Source of the DNA: SKLM01 sp964575455
Lineage (GTDB): Bacteria > Chloroflexota > Anaerolineae > B4-G1
DNA length: 64,000 nucleotides
NCBI GenBank assembly: GCA_964575455.1
Contig: CAZNRX010000008.1
Coordinates: forward strand, 23,491 to 87,490
Direction: 5' to 3'
Under the pieces are notes generated by a model. The model was not told the origin of the DNA. It made no database searches and saw nothing but the letters and a program-made list of their open reading frames with translations. Both the position numbers and the translations under genes were made by a program. Below, piece by piece: positions 47,451 through 56,108 of the stretch (position 1 is the first letter of the stretch; each line of letters opens with the position of its first letter).

Positions 47451-48809
47451 GTGGATCGAAACAAGCCAGCAGCGCTGGTCATCGGCGGTGGCATTGCCGG
47501 TATCCAGGCCGCGCTTGATATCGCCGATGCCGGGTTCCCTGTCTATCTGGTTGAGCGGGAGCCCTCTATCGGCGGGCGCATGGCCCAGCTCGACAAGACG
47601 TTTCCGACCCTGGATTGCTCGTCCTGCATTCTGACGCCCAAGATGGTCGATGCGGGCCAGCATCCTAATATCGAGCTGATGACGTATGCTGAGGTCGATT
47701 CGGTAACGCGGGATGGGAACGGTTTCCGCGTGCGCGTGCGCCAGAAGCCCCGTTACGTAGACGTCGAGACGTGCAGGGGCTGTGGGGACTGTGCGGAGGC
47801 ATGCCGCATGAAGGGTCGTATCGTGAGCGACTTCGACGAGGGCATTGCCAACCGATCCGCTATCTACGTGCCCTTCCCGCAGGCGGTGCCCCTTAAGTAC
47901 ACCGTCGACCCCGACGCGTGTCTCTATCTGACGCGAGGTGTGTGCGGTCGGACGTTTCTATGTAAGGATGCCTGCCCGGCCGACGCTATCGACTTCGAGC
48001 AGGAAGAGGAGATGGTCGATCTCGACGTCAGCACGATCATCGTTGCCACGGGCTTCGACATGATCGATCCAAAGACGAAGCCGGAATACGGTTATGGCGT
48101 CTATCCCGAGGTGATGACAGGCCTCGAGTTTGAGCGGCTCTGCGACGCCTCTGGCCCCACTAAGGGTGAGATATCGATCAACGGCGGCACGCCGAAGGAT
48201 GTCGTGTTCATCAAGTGCGTCGGCTCGCGAGACCCTCACACCGGTGTGCCGTACTGCTCGCGGGTCTGTTGTATGTACACGGCCAAGCACGCGCACCTGG
48301 TGCGGGACAGGATTCCGGATGCCAACATCACCGTATTCTATATGGATGTGCGGGCCTTTGGCAAGGGCTATGAGGAATTCTATGACCGCGTAAAGCACGA
48401 ACGTGTGACCTATCGACGAGGTGAACCCTCGGAGATCTATCGGAGTGGGAAGAAGGGGGATGACCATCGGCCCTTGGTTGTGCTGGCTGAGGACACCCTG
48501 TTGGGCGAGCCTATCGAGGTCGAGGCCGATCTCGTCGTGCTGGCGACAGCCATCGTCCCGCGAAACGACATCGAGGACGTGGCGGGCTTGCTCGGGCTCG
48601 GGCGCTCACCCGATGGTTTCTTCCAAGAAGCTGGTGCGAAGATGCGCCCGGTCGACACGAACGTAGAAGGAGTCTTTGTGGCTGGCTGTTGTCAAGGCCC
48701 CAAGGACATCCCGGATACTGTGGCTCAGGCGAAGGCAGCTTCATCATCGGCGCTGCGTATGTTGGTCAAAGCTAGGAACGCTACCCGGAAGGCGGCGGCC
48801 CCCGCCTAA
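47451..48809 (+). CDS. hdrA: HdrA-like flavoprotein, first half type (Hdr set 3)
   Basis: A 452-residue HdrA paralogue starting at GTG 47451 after AGGAG. Motifs parallel the set 1 protein: VIGGGIAGIQAALDIADAGF, FPTLDCSSCILTPK, ferredoxin CRGCGDCAEACR (last Pro replaced by Arg-Met), CVGSRDPHTGVPYCSRVCC and VAGCCQGPKDIPDTVAQAKA. A second cysteine group, CGRTFLCKDACP, corresponds to the second cluster. It lacks the repeat-encoded His/Glu insert of set 1. The next gene is an HdrC-HdrB fusion, then an HdrA second half and MvhD, so this is the first subunit of Hdr set 3. It begins only 12 bases after the set 2 flavoprotein. Confidence 0.9.
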   Translation: MDRNKPAALVIGGGIAGIQAALDIADAGFPVYLVEREPSIGGRMAQLDKTFPTLDCSSCILTPKMVDAGQHPNIELMTYAEVDSVTRDGNGFRVRVRQKPRYVDVETCRGCGDCAEACRMKGRIVSDFDEGIANRSAIYVPFPQAVPLKYTVDPDACLYLTRGVCGRTFLCKDACPADAIDFEQEEEMVDLDVSTIIVATGFDMIDPKTKPEYGYGVYPEVMTGLEFERLCDASGPTKGEISINGGTPKDVVFIKCVGSRDPHTGVPYCSRVCCMYTAKHAHLVRDRIPDANITVFYMDVRAFGKGYEEFYDRVKHERVTYRRGEPSEIYRSGKKGDDHRPLVVLAEDTLLGEPIEVEADLVVLATAIVPRNDIEDVAGLLGLGRSPDGFFQEAGAKMRPVDTNVEGVFVAGCCQGPKDIPDTVAQAKAASSSALRMLVKARNATRKAAAPA

Positions 48810-48827
48810 GCGGTAGAGGAGAGCGGA

Positions 48828-50045
48828 ATGGCACTGAAGACGGCAAAAATGGCCGAACAGCTGGAGCTTTTCGGCTGCATTCAATGTGGGAAGTGCACGG
48901 GTGGATGCCCGGTGGCGCGGAAGACCACCCTCAATATTCGCACCCTGATCTACCACATGCTGGTCGATTCGAACATGGACGTGAAGACCCACGAGGAGCT
49001 GTGGGATTGCACCTCCTGCTTCACCTGCGTGGAACGCTGTCCCAAGGATGTGCAACCGGCGGAGCTGATCATCGCCTTGCGCGGTGAGCTCGTGGAGAGC
49101 GGTCGAATCCCTGAGACTATAGGGACGGCCTTGATGAGCATCTTCCGCCAGGGCAATCCGAGCAGCATGGCTCGTGAGGACCGAGAGCTCTGGGCCGAGG
49201 GTATGAAGGCGAGTCTGGAGCAGGCCAAGAGGGCCGCCCAGGAGGGGTGCGACCTCCTCTACTTCGTGGGCTGCATCCCCTCGTATGACGGGCGCGTGCA
49301 GCCCGTCGCGCGCGCTCTGCTGCGCGCGTTCGAGTCCGCTGGCTTGACCGTGGGCACGCTGGGCACCGACGAAACGTGCTGCGGCAACGAGGTGCGCCGG
49401 ATGGGGGAGGTGGGTCTTTTTGAGATGCTGGTCGAGGAAAACGGAGAGATGCTTCGCGGCGTCGGCGCTCCTCAGATAGTGACCACCTCCCCCCATTGCT
49501 TCAATACGTTCAAGAACGAGTATGGCCTGGACACGGCCGATGGCGGGGAACCGATAGAAACACTCCATTACACCCAGCTCATTGCCCGTTTGATCGAGGA
49601 GGGTAAGCTGACGTTCGGCGGAAGCCTGGCCTCTGCGGAAGGGGATGAAGCCGTCATCACCTATCACGATCCATGTTTCCTGGGCAAGCAGAATCACGTC
49701 TTCGACGAACCGCGTGCAATTATCCAGGCGCTGCCCGGGGCGAAACTGGTGGAGATGGATCGAAACCGCGAGCGCAGCCTCTGCTGCGAAGGGGGCGGCG
49801 GCCGCATGTGGGTCGAGGGCACCAATCTGGAGGAGCGGCTCGCCTTCCAGCGCGTGCACGAGGCCGCCGAGACCGGTGCCGACATTCTCGCCGTAGCCTG
49901 TCCCTTCTGCCTGCTCACGCTTGAGGATGCGGTCAAGGTGCAAGGTCTCGACGAGCAGTTGCAGGTGAGAGACATTATGGAGCTGGTCGACATGACGTTG
50001 GAAGAGGAGCCCGCTTCGCCTACAGCGGACCCGGCAGAGGAGTAG
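48828..50045 (+). CDS. HdrC-HdrB fusion protein (HdrD-like, Hdr set 3)
   Basis: A 405-residue protein with ferredoxin clusters CIQCGKCTGGCP and CTSCFTCVERCP at the N-terminus and two CCG domains behind: FVGCIPSYDGR, ETCCGNEVRRMG and TSPHCFNTFK, then HDPCFLGKQN, SLCCEGGGGRMW and ACPFCLLTLED. The first CCG domain lacks a Cys in TSPHC (normally CPxC), which may alter its cluster. It is an electron-transfer partner of the neighbouring HdrA halves. ATG 48828 follows GGAGAGCGGA. The acidic C-terminal tail (EEEPASPTADPAEE) is low complexity. It differs clearly in sequence from the set 2 fusion at 41622. Confidence 0.88.
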   Translation: MALKTAKMAEQLELFGCIQCGKCTGGCPVARKTTLNIRTLIYHMLVDSNMDVKTHEELWDCTSCFTCVERCPKDVQPAELIIALRGELVESGRIPETIGTALMSIFRQGNPSSMAREDRELWAEGMKASLEQAKRAAQEGCDLLYFVGCIPSYDGRVQPVARALLRAFESAGLTVGTLGTDETCCGNEVRRMGEVGLFEMLVEENGEMLRGVGAPQIVTTSPHCFNTFKNEYGLDTADGGEPIETLHYTQLIARLIEEGKLTFGGSLASAEGDEAVITYHDPCFLGKQNHVFDEPRAIIQALPGAKLVEMDRNRERSLCCEGGGGRMWVEGTNLEERLAFQRVHEAAETGADILAVACPFCLLTLEDAVKVQGLDEQLQVRDIMELVDMTLEEEPASPTADPAEE

Positions 50046-50104
50046 GGGAGATGCATTATCTCAGCGTCTTTGCACGTAGGCTTCGTGGCTAGGTGAACAG
50101 GACT

Positions 50105-51859
50105 ATGGAACAAGAACCCCGTGTCGGCGTTTATGTCTGCCACTGCGGCGTGAACATCGCCGCCACTGTGGACGTGGAGGAGGTGGCCGAGGCGGCAGCG
50201 CATTTGCCCGGGGTTGTCGTGGCGCGCGACTACGCCTACATGTGCTCCGACCCGGGGCAGGTGTTGATCAAGCAGGACATTCGGGAGTATGAGCTGAACA
50301 GGGTCGTCGTGGCCTCTTGTTCTCCACGTATGCACGAGCCTACCTTCCGAGCCGCTGCTCAGCAGGCGGGGGTGAATCCCTATCAGGTCGAGATGGCCAA
50401 CATCCGCGAGCAGTGCTCCTGGGTTCACAAGGACAAAGCTCAGGCCACGGAGAAGGCCAAGTCCCTGATAGCCTCGGCGGTGGCCAAGGCAGCCCGCCTT
50501 TCGGCTCTGGAGGAGCGCGAGGTCGACGTGACGCCCGGCGTCGTCGTCATCGGCGGAGGCGTTGCGGGGATGGCGGCCGCACTCGACGTGGCCGATACCG
50601 GCTTGCCGGCCACCATCATCGAGAAGGAGGATCACCTCGGCGGGCGTGTGGCCGAACTGAACCGGACCTTCCCCACCCTGGAGGCCGTGTCGGACCTCTT
50701 GCCCCCGATGATCGAGCGGGTCCAGGAACACCCCAACATCCAGGTCTTCCTCAACTCCCGCGTTTCCAAGGTCGATGGTTACGTGGGCAACTTCGAGGTG
50801 GAGGTTAGGACGGGCGAGGAGTCGGATGGCCCAGGGAACGGGGTTGATGATCCGGGCTCCCATGTGGCCCTTCTCCAGGCGGGGACGATCATCGTGGCTA
50901 CTGGCTACGACGTGTTCGATCCGAATCGTAAGCCGGAGTTCGGCTACGAGCAGTATTCTAATGTGATCACGTCGCTGCAGATGGAGGAGCGCTTGGTGGA
51001 GGGCGATCTGACGATCGATGGTCGCGAGCCAGAGCGGGTGGCCTTCATCCAGTGTGTCGGATCGCGGGATATCCAATTGGGCAATCCCCACTGCTCGCGC
51101 GTCTGCTGCATGTATACGGCCAAACAATCGCGTTTGGTTCGAGAGCTCCTCCCCGACGCCGAGGTGACCGTCTTCTACATTGATGTGCGCACCTTCGGCA
51201 AGGGCGCCGAGGAGTTCTATGACGAGGCGCGCAGCAAGGGTGTTCGCTATCGGCGGGGCAACGTTTCGGAGATTTACCGGCGTCGAGATGCCCGTGAGCC
51301 GGGCGAGTCTGAACACGTGGTGCTGGTGGCGGAGGATACCTTGCTGGGTCAGCCCATCGAGTTCGAGGCCGATCTGGTCGTGCTCGCTGTCGGAATGGAG
51401 CCCCGAGCGGGCGCCGACCGGATCTCGCAGCTTCTGAAGCTGCCGCGTTCCGCCGATGGGTTCTTCCTGGAGGCTCATCCCAAGCTGCGGCCTGTGGACA
51501 CGGCCATGGCGGGCATCTTCCTCGCAGGCTGTTGTCAGGGCCCGAAGGACATTCCGGACACCATTGCGCAGGCGAAGGCGGCGGCATCCTCCGCGCTGAT
51601 ACCGCTGATCCGCGGCTCGGTGCCGGTGGAGTCCGCCACGGCGGTGGTGGACGAGGAGCTGTGCGCGGGTTGTGGCATGTGCGTCGACGTCTGTCCCTAT
51701 GACGCGCCGGCGCTCGACCCCCTCTGGGGGGTCTCAAGGATCAACGCGGTGCTGTGCGAGGGATGCGGCGCTTGTGCCGTCACCTGTCCCTCCAAGGCCA
51801 TTCGGCTGCAGCATTTCACCGCGCAGCAGGTGTTGGCGCAGGTCGATGCGCTCATTTAA
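50105..51859 (+). CDS. hdrA: HdrA-like flavoprotein, second half type (Hdr set 3)
   Basis: A protein of about 584 residues from ATG 50105 (MEQEPRVGVYVCHCGVNIAA); a GTG at 50093 would add four residues, and neither has a strong ribosome site. Motifs: CHCG module with YMCSDPGQ and CSPRMHEPTFR, FAD segment VIGGGVAGMAAALDVADTGL, CVGSRDIQLGNPHCSRVCC, VAEDTLLGQPIEFEADLVVL and C-terminal double ferredoxin CAGCGMCVDVCPYDAP and CEGCGACAVTCPSKAI. It is the second HdrA half of set 3, directly before mvhD, the usual link that delivers electrons to HdrA. Its stop codon lies in the first bases of a CACGAAGG repeat, so the repeat begins exactly where the gene ends. Confidence 0.9.
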   Translation: MEQEPRVGVYVCHCGVNIAATVDVEEVAEAAAHLPGVVVARDYAYMCSDPGQVLIKQDIREYELNRVVVASCSPRMHEPTFRAAAQQAGVNPYQVEMANIREQCSWVHKDKAQATEKAKSLIASAVAKAARLSALEEREVDVTPGVVVIGGGVAGMAAALDVADTGLPATIIEKEDHLGGRVAELNRTFPTLEAVSDLLPPMIERVQEHPNIQVFLNSRVSKVDGYVGNFEVEVRTGEESDGPGNGVDDPGSHVALLQAGTIIVATGYDVFDPNRKPEFGYEQYSNVITSLQMEERLVEGDLTIDGREPERVAFIQCVGSRDIQLGNPHCSRVCCMYTAKQSRLVRELLPDAEVTVFYIDVRTFGKGAEEFYDEARSKGVRYRRGNVSEIYRRRDAREPGESEHVVLVAEDTLLGQPIEFEADLVVLAVGMEPRAGADRISQLLKLPRSADGFFLEAHPKLRPVDTAMAGIFLAGCCQGPKDIPDTIAQAKAAASSALIPLIRGSVPVESATAVVDEELCAGCGMCVDVCPYDAPALDPLWGVSRINAVLCEGCGACAVTCPSKAIRLQHFTAQQVLAQVDALI

Positions 51860-51910
51860 CACGAAGGTCACGAAACACGAAGGACACGAAAAAACAGTAA
51901 GGGCGCGAAA
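51858..51910 (+). repeat. CACGAAGG-family array between hdrA and mvhD
   Basis: AACACGAAGGTCACGAAACA and AGGACACGAAAAAAC follow the hdrA stop codon, with a partner GGGCGCGAAAGACG after. Four or five units in 53 bases. Confidence 0.7.
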
Positions 51911-51939
51911 GACGGATATTGTGGTGTTGAGGAGACAGT

Positions 51940-52368
51940 ATGGCTGAGAGCGATTTCGAACCTAAGATCGTTGCTTTCCTTTGCAACTGGTGCACGTACA
52001 CGGGGGCCGACCTCGCGGGTACCTCGCGAATCCAGTATCCGCCCAACGTGCGGATCATCCGATTGATGTGCTCCGGCTCGGTTGACCCTACCTACGTGCT
52101 TAAGCCCTTGTTGGATGGCGCTGATGGCGTGCTCATCGGTGGTTGCCACCCGGGGGACTGTCACTATCAGTCGGGGAACTACAAGGCTCGCCGGCGCGTC
52201 GTGGCGCTCAAGGAGATCCTGAAGAACGCTGGTATCGACCAGGACCGCGTCTGGCTGCGCTGGATCTCTGCTTCCGAGGGGCAGCGGTTCGCCAACACCG
52301 TCACCGAGATGACCGAGTTTCTGAAGGAAAAAGGGCCCAACCCGAAGCGTCGGGAGTGGGCTGTCTAG
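51940..52368 (+). CDS. mvhD: MvhD-type hydrogenase iron-sulfur subunit
   Basis: A 142-residue protein of the MvhD/FlpD family, which carries a 2Fe-2S cluster and passes electrons from hydrogenase or formate dehydrogenase to HdrA. Conserved Cys occur in VAFLCNWCTYTGADLAG, RIIRLMCSGSVDP and IGGCHPGDCHYQSGNYKA. Length and motif order are typical. No hydrogenase large-subunit gene is in the window; the following FrhB/FdhB-like gene suggests that the electron donor may be a flavoprotein or formate dehydrogenase partner instead. It belongs to Hdr set 3 and lies in the same direction as metVF, an arrangement comparable to the MetF-MetV-Hdr-MvhD cluster of Moorella. Confidence 0.93.
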   Translation: MAESDFEPKIVAFLCNWCTYTGADLAGTSRIQYPPNVRIIRLMCSGSVDPTYVLKPLLDGADGVLIGGCHPGDCHYQSGNYKARRRVVALKEILKNAGIDQDRVWLRWISASEGQRFANTVTEMTEFLKEKGPNPKRREWAV

Positions 52369-52377
52369 GGAGATGTG

Positions 52378-53517
52378 ATGAGAACATTGATTCCGGTTGA
52401 GAACAAGGACACGCTGGCCGCTGTGCAAGGGTTTCTTAAGCGGCTTCTGGAGGCCGATGTCGTGGATACGCTCCTGCTCCCGATGGAGACGCCCCACGGG
52501 TCGATCACGCCGGCTTTGGTGTCCGATCCCGAGCTGATCGAGAGAGCTAACCCCCTTGCGCCTGTCATGGGGTTGAACGCCGCGCGCCTGGCCGGGCGGA
52601 TCTCCGTCCGCGAGCCTCGGCAGCGCGTCGGTGTGGTCTTGCGTCCGTGCGAGTTGCGGGCGCTGGTGGAGCTGGTCAAGCTTCAGCAGGCCAGCCTCGA
52701 CGACCTGGTGACCATCGGCGTGGACTGCTTGGGTACCTACGATGTGGCCGTCTACGAGGCGATGGGAGATGGACGTCAGCCCTTGGATATGGCGGCCTAT
52801 CTGGCCACGGCCCAGAGCGGCGAGTTGGCCGCCCAGGAAGGATATGCTTTTCGCGAAGGGTGCCAGATGTGCGAGAAGCCCCACGTTGAGGACGCTGATA
52901 TCACGCTTGAGCTCTTTGGTGCCAACCTGAGCGCCGCTATTCCTGTTTCGTTACCCGACGATGTCGCTGCGTTGGGTGGCGGAGAGGAAGGTGCCTCGCA
53001 CCAACGGCAGGTGCAAGGCATCGAGGAGCAGCGGGCGGAGGTCATCGAGAAGGTGGTTGCAGCTCGCATCGAGTTGCGCGACGATCGCTTCGCCGAGATT
53101 CACGAGCGGCTTGATGAGGAGGGCATTGAGGGGGTCTTTGCTTCCTGCATCCGCTGTCACAACTGTATGACTGTCTGTCCCATCTGCTATTGCAAGACCT
53201 GTCTGTTCAATAGCCAGGTCTTCGACCATGAGCCGATTCAGTACGCGAACTGGGCAAGGCGCAAGGGAGCCTACCGTATGCCGGCGGACACCATGCTTTT
53301 TCACCTGACTCGCTTGAACCATATGGTGCTTTCCTGCATTGGCTGTGGCATGTGCACCAGCGACTGCCCTGCGGACCTGCCGGTTGGTGACGTCTTCCGC
53401 GCTATCGGGCACGAGACACAGGCCGTCTTCGACTACGAGCCGGGGCTTGACGTCGACGAGCCCTTGCCATTGATCACCTTCCAAGAGGACGAGTGGATGG
53501 ACGTTGGGGAGGAGTAA
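52378..53517 (+). CDS. FrhB/FdhB-like iron-sulfur flavoprotein
   Basis: A protein of about 379 residues starting at ATG 52378 after GGGAG (a GTG three bases earlier is possible). The central part (VGVVLRPCELRALVELVKLQ and LVTIGVDCLGTYDVAVYE) resembles the FrhB/FdhB C-terminal family, the F420- or NAD(P)H-reactive beta subunits of hydrogenases and formate dehydrogenases. A dicluster ferredoxin region closes it: CIRCHNCMTVCPICYCKTC and CIGCGMCTSDCP. It may accept electrons from NAD(P)H, F420 or an unseen formate dehydrogenase and pass them to MvhD and HdrA. It lies nine bases after mvhD and six before the SdhB-like gene, so the three are one operon. Confidence 0.8.
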   Translation: MRTLIPVENKDTLAAVQGFLKRLLEADVVDTLLLPMETPHGSITPALVSDPELIERANPLAPVMGLNAARLAGRISVREPRQRVGVVLRPCELRALVELVKLQQASLDDLVTIGVDCLGTYDVAVYEAMGDGRQPLDMAAYLATAQSGELAAQEGYAFREGCQMCEKPHVEDADITLELFGANLSAAIPVSLPDDVAALGGGEEGASHQRQVQGIEEQRAEVIEKVVAARIELRDDRFAEIHERLDEEGIEGVFASCIRCHNCMTVCPICYCKTCLFNSQVFDHEPIQYANWARRKGAYRMPADTMLFHLTRLNHMVLSCIGCGMCTSDCPADLPVGDVFRAIGHETQAVFDYEPGLDVDEPLPLITFQEDEWMDVGEE

Positions 53518-53522
53518 ACGCT

Positions 53523-54233
53523 ATGGAAGAACAACAAGAGGACCTAATTCCCGTCTACATCATGGGCAAACGCTATATGGTACCGCCCACGGTGACCATC
53601 ATGGACGCGATGGAGTACGCTGGCTACAAGCTCATCCGCGGCGTCGGATGCCGCGGCGGGTTCTGCGGGGCCTGCGCCACTACCTATCGCATCAAGGGCG
53701 ACCCTAAGCTCTACTTCGGCCTCGCATGTCAGACGGTGGTGCAGCCAAACATGTACCTGGCGCAGATTCCTTTCTTCCCTGCTCAGCGGTCGAGCTACGA
53801 CATCAGCGAGATGGAACCCACGCCTACCACCCTTTTCTCTGCGTACCCGGAGCTGCTGCGCTGTCTAGGGTGCGGTGCTTGCACCAAAGCGTGTCCTCAG
53901 GATATTGACGTCCGGGCCTACATGGCGGCCGGGATGAAGGGCGACATCGCCGAGATGGCGGATCTCTCCTTCGACTGCATTATGTGTGGGCTTTGCGCGG
54001 CCCGCTGTCCCGCGGAGGAGGCCCAGTACAACATTGCCATTCTTTCTCGACGGCTGTATGGGCGCTACATGGCACCCCGATCCGAACATCTGCAAGAGCG
54101 CTTGGGGGAGATCGAAGCGGGTGAGTTCGACGACCAGCTTGAGGCGTTGAAGCAGCTGAGCGGCGACGAGCTGGTGGAGCGGTACGAAGCCCGCGACATC
54201 GAGCCGGAACGCGAAGAGCGCGAAAGCGACTAA
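53523..54233 (+). CDS. SdhB/FrdB-like iron-sulfur protein
   Basis: A 236-residue protein with an N-terminal 2Fe-2S domain (GCRGGFCGACATTYRIKGD, then FGLACQTVV) and two cubane clusters, CLGCGACTKACP and CIMCGLCAARCP. The domain order is that of the iron-sulfur subunit of fumarate reductase/succinate dehydrogenase or of thiol:fumarate reductase. ATG 53523 is chosen over longer frames because the family start is at MEEQQEDLIPVYIMG; its upstream GAGGAGTAA overlaps the stop of the FrhB-like gene. The C-terminus is long and acidic. It pairs with the FAD-binding protein that follows. No membrane-anchor gene is seen, suggesting a soluble enzyme fed by the Hdr/Mvh proteins. Confidence 0.78.
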   Translation: MEEQQEDLIPVYIMGKRYMVPPTVTIMDAMEYAGYKLIRGVGCRGGFCGACATTYRIKGDPKLYFGLACQTVVQPNMYLAQIPFFPAQRSSYDISEMEPTPTTLFSAYPELLRCLGCGACTKACPQDIDVRAYMAAGMKGDIAEMADLSFDCIMCGLCAARCPAEEAQYNIAILSRRLYGRYMAPRSEHLQERLGEIEAGEFDDQLEALKQLSGDELVERYEARDIEPEREERESD

Positions 54234-54234
54234 C

Positions 54235-54290
54235 GGTGCCTGGCACCTTGACGTTCAGCAGTGCCTGGCAACTCAACGTTCAAGCCTTCA
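54235..54290 (+). repeat. GTGCCTGGCAC and AACGTTCAA repeats before the SdhA-like gene
   Basis: GGTGCCTGGCACCTTGACGT, a second GTGCCTGGCAA and two ACGTTCA words fill the gap between the two subunit genes. The same two families stand elsewhere in the window. Confidence 0.6.
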
Positions 54291-54310
54291 TAGGGGAGGA
54301 TTGTGAAACA

Positions 54311-55918
54311 ATGAATGGTTATCCGGCCGAGATGCGGGAGTCGATCAAGAAGGTCGAAGCAACCCGCATGCGGCGCCTCGATGAGACGCACCCACGGATG
54401 TCGATGGAGGAGAGCAAGCGGGTGCTCAATGATTACCATCCCGACTATATCGAGGAGAAGATGCGTGCCATACGCGTCGGGGTGAGCAAGGGGCAGCGCA
54501 TGCCGCTTGAGCTGGCAGATATCGTCGAGGGCCGTCCGCACATCGGCCATGAGTTCGATGTGAGCGATCCAAAGGCCGAGACAGACGTGCTCGTCATCGG
54601 CGGAGGGGGTGCTGGTGCGTCGGCAGCCCTACTGGCTCAGGAGAACGGCGCCCAGGTGATCGTCACCACGAAGCTGCGCTTTGGTGACGCCAACACCATG
54701 ATGGCGCAGGGGGGCATCCAGGCTGCCGATCGGCCCAATGACAGCCCGGCTATCCACTACCTGGACGTCATTGGCGGCGGTCACTTCACCAACGACCCCG
54801 ACCTGGTCGAGGCTCTGGTCATGGATGCGCCCTTTGTCATCAAGTGGCTCGAGGATCTGGGGATGATGTTCGATAAGGAGCCGGATGGGACAATGGTGGA
54901 GCGCCATGGCGGCGGCACCAGCCGCATGCGCATGCACTCCGCGCGTGACTACTCCGGCGCCGAGATCATGCGCACCGTGCGCGACGAGGTCCGCAACCGC
55001 GAGGACGACATCCGCGTCGTCGAGTTCTCACCGGCCGTCGAGCTGGTGCTGGACGACAAAGGTCAGGTCGCTGGCGCGATCGTGATGAACCTCGAGACCC
55101 AGGCCTACGCCTACATCAGGGCCAAGGCGGTGGTGATGGCTACGGGCGGTGGCGGTCGGCTTCACTTCCAGGGTTTCCCCACGACGAATCACTACGGGGC
55201 GACGGCCGATGGGGTAGTGATGGCCTATCGCGCTCGTGTAGAGCTTGGCTATTTGGAGTCGATGCAGTATCATCCCACTGGAGCGGCGTTCCCGCAGCAG
55301 ATCCTGGGTCAGTTGGTGACGGAGAAGACGCGCGGCCTTGGCGCTCAGCCAGTCAACAGGCACGGCGAGCAGTTCGTCTTCCCGCTGGAGCCTCGGGATG
55401 TGGAGGCGGCTGCCTTCATTCGGGAGTGTGAGGAGCATGGCAACGGGTTGGTCACTCCGACGGGGCAGCCGGGCGTTTGGCTCGATTCGCCCATGATCGA
55501 CATCATCCACGGCCCTGGCACGGTGGAGGCGAACCTGCCCGCCATGGTGCGCCAGTTCAAGCGCTTCGATATTGATATCATCAAGCAGCCCATGTTGGTC
55601 TATCCCACGCTCCACTATCAGAACGGCGGTGTTCGATTAGAACCAGATAGCTCCACAGACATCCCGGGGCTGTTTATCGCAGGTGAGGTCAGTGGAGGGG
55701 TGCATGGGCACAACCGTCTCATGGGCAACTCGCTGTTAGAGGTCACCGTCTACGGGCGCCGGTCGGGCCGTTCGGCGGCTCTCTATGCTCAAGACGTCGC
55801 GCTGGGCCAGTCTCATCTGTCGCACGTAGAAGCCTGGAATCAGGAACTGGAGGAGAACGGCGTGGATACCGGTGTCATCTCGCCGATCCTTCTGCCGGAT
55901 TATACACGGCACACCTAG
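54311..55918 (+). CDS. SdhA/FrdA-like FAD-binding oxidoreductase subunit
   Basis: A 535-residue flavoprotein of the succinate dehydrogenase/fumarate reductase family. ATG 54311 follows GGGGAGGA. Motifs: Rossmann VLVIGGGGAGASAALLAQEN, DANTMMAQGGIQAA, the substrate region MQYHPTGAAFP, TEKTRGLGAQPVN and the C-terminal FIAGEVSGGVHGHNRLMGNS. The covalent-FAD His motif of membrane-bound SdhA is not evident, which fits a noncovalent flavin as in NadB or soluble fumarate reductases. An N-terminal ~75-residue extension (REYLD-free, basic then acidic, MRRLDETHPRMSMEESKRVL) is unusual. With the SdhB-like subunit and the fumarase genes downstream, reduction of fumarate is the simplest role; succinate oxidation or a thiol-linked reaction cannot be excluded. 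Confidence 0.8.
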   Translation: MNGYPAEMRESIKKVEATRMRRLDETHPRMSMEESKRVLNDYHPDYIEEKMRAIRVGVSKGQRMPLELADIVEGRPHIGHEFDVSDPKAETDVLVIGGGGAGASAALLAQENGAQVIVTTKLRFGDANTMMAQGGIQAADRPNDSPAIHYLDVIGGGHFTNDPDLVEALVMDAPFVIKWLEDLGMMFDKEPDGTMVERHGGGTSRMRMHSARDYSGAEIMRTVRDEVRNREDDIRVVEFSPAVELVLDDKGQVAGAIVMNLETQAYAYIRAKAVVMATGGGGRLHFQGFPTTNHYGATADGVVMAYRARVELGYLESMQYHPTGAAFPQQILGQLVTEKTRGLGAQPVNRHGEQFVFPLEPRDVEAAAFIRECEEHGNGLVTPTGQPGVWLDSPMIDIIHGPGTVEANLPAMVRQFKRFDIDIIKQPMLVYPTLHYQNGGVRLEPDSSTDIPGLFIAGEVSGGVHGHNRLMGNSLLEVTVYGRRSGRSAALYAQDVALGQSHLSHVEAWNQELEENGVDTGVISPILLPDYTRHT

Positions 55919-55932
55919 GTCAGCGTCGGCCC

Positions 55933-55967
55933 AAGTGACCGCGTCGACCCGGTGACCGCGTTGACCC
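55933..55967 (+). repeat. Tandem GTGACCGCGTCGACCC-type repeat
   Basis: AAGTGACCGCGTCGACCCGG with GTGACCGCGTTGACCC, two 16-base units in the gap before metV. Reversed-order relative of the GTCGACnCAGTCACC family. Confidence 0.5.
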
Positions 55968-56108
55968 ATTGTGGTGTCTGGTCAGGAGACCGGACACAAT
56001 CGAAATCGAACACCACGTCGTCTCGTTTGGCGAGACGGCACGTGGTGCCCAAAGGTAGTCTACGGGTGTCGCTACGTTGACACCTACGTAAGAGAAAGGA
56101 GCAATCGT

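Noticed and set aside
54311..55918. L-aspartate oxidase (NadB)
   Set aside because: The GGIQAA motif is shared with NadB, but the paired iron-sulfur gene of the SdhB type directly upstream and the lack of nadA/nadC neighbours favour a fumarate/succinate enzyme. Not fully excluded.
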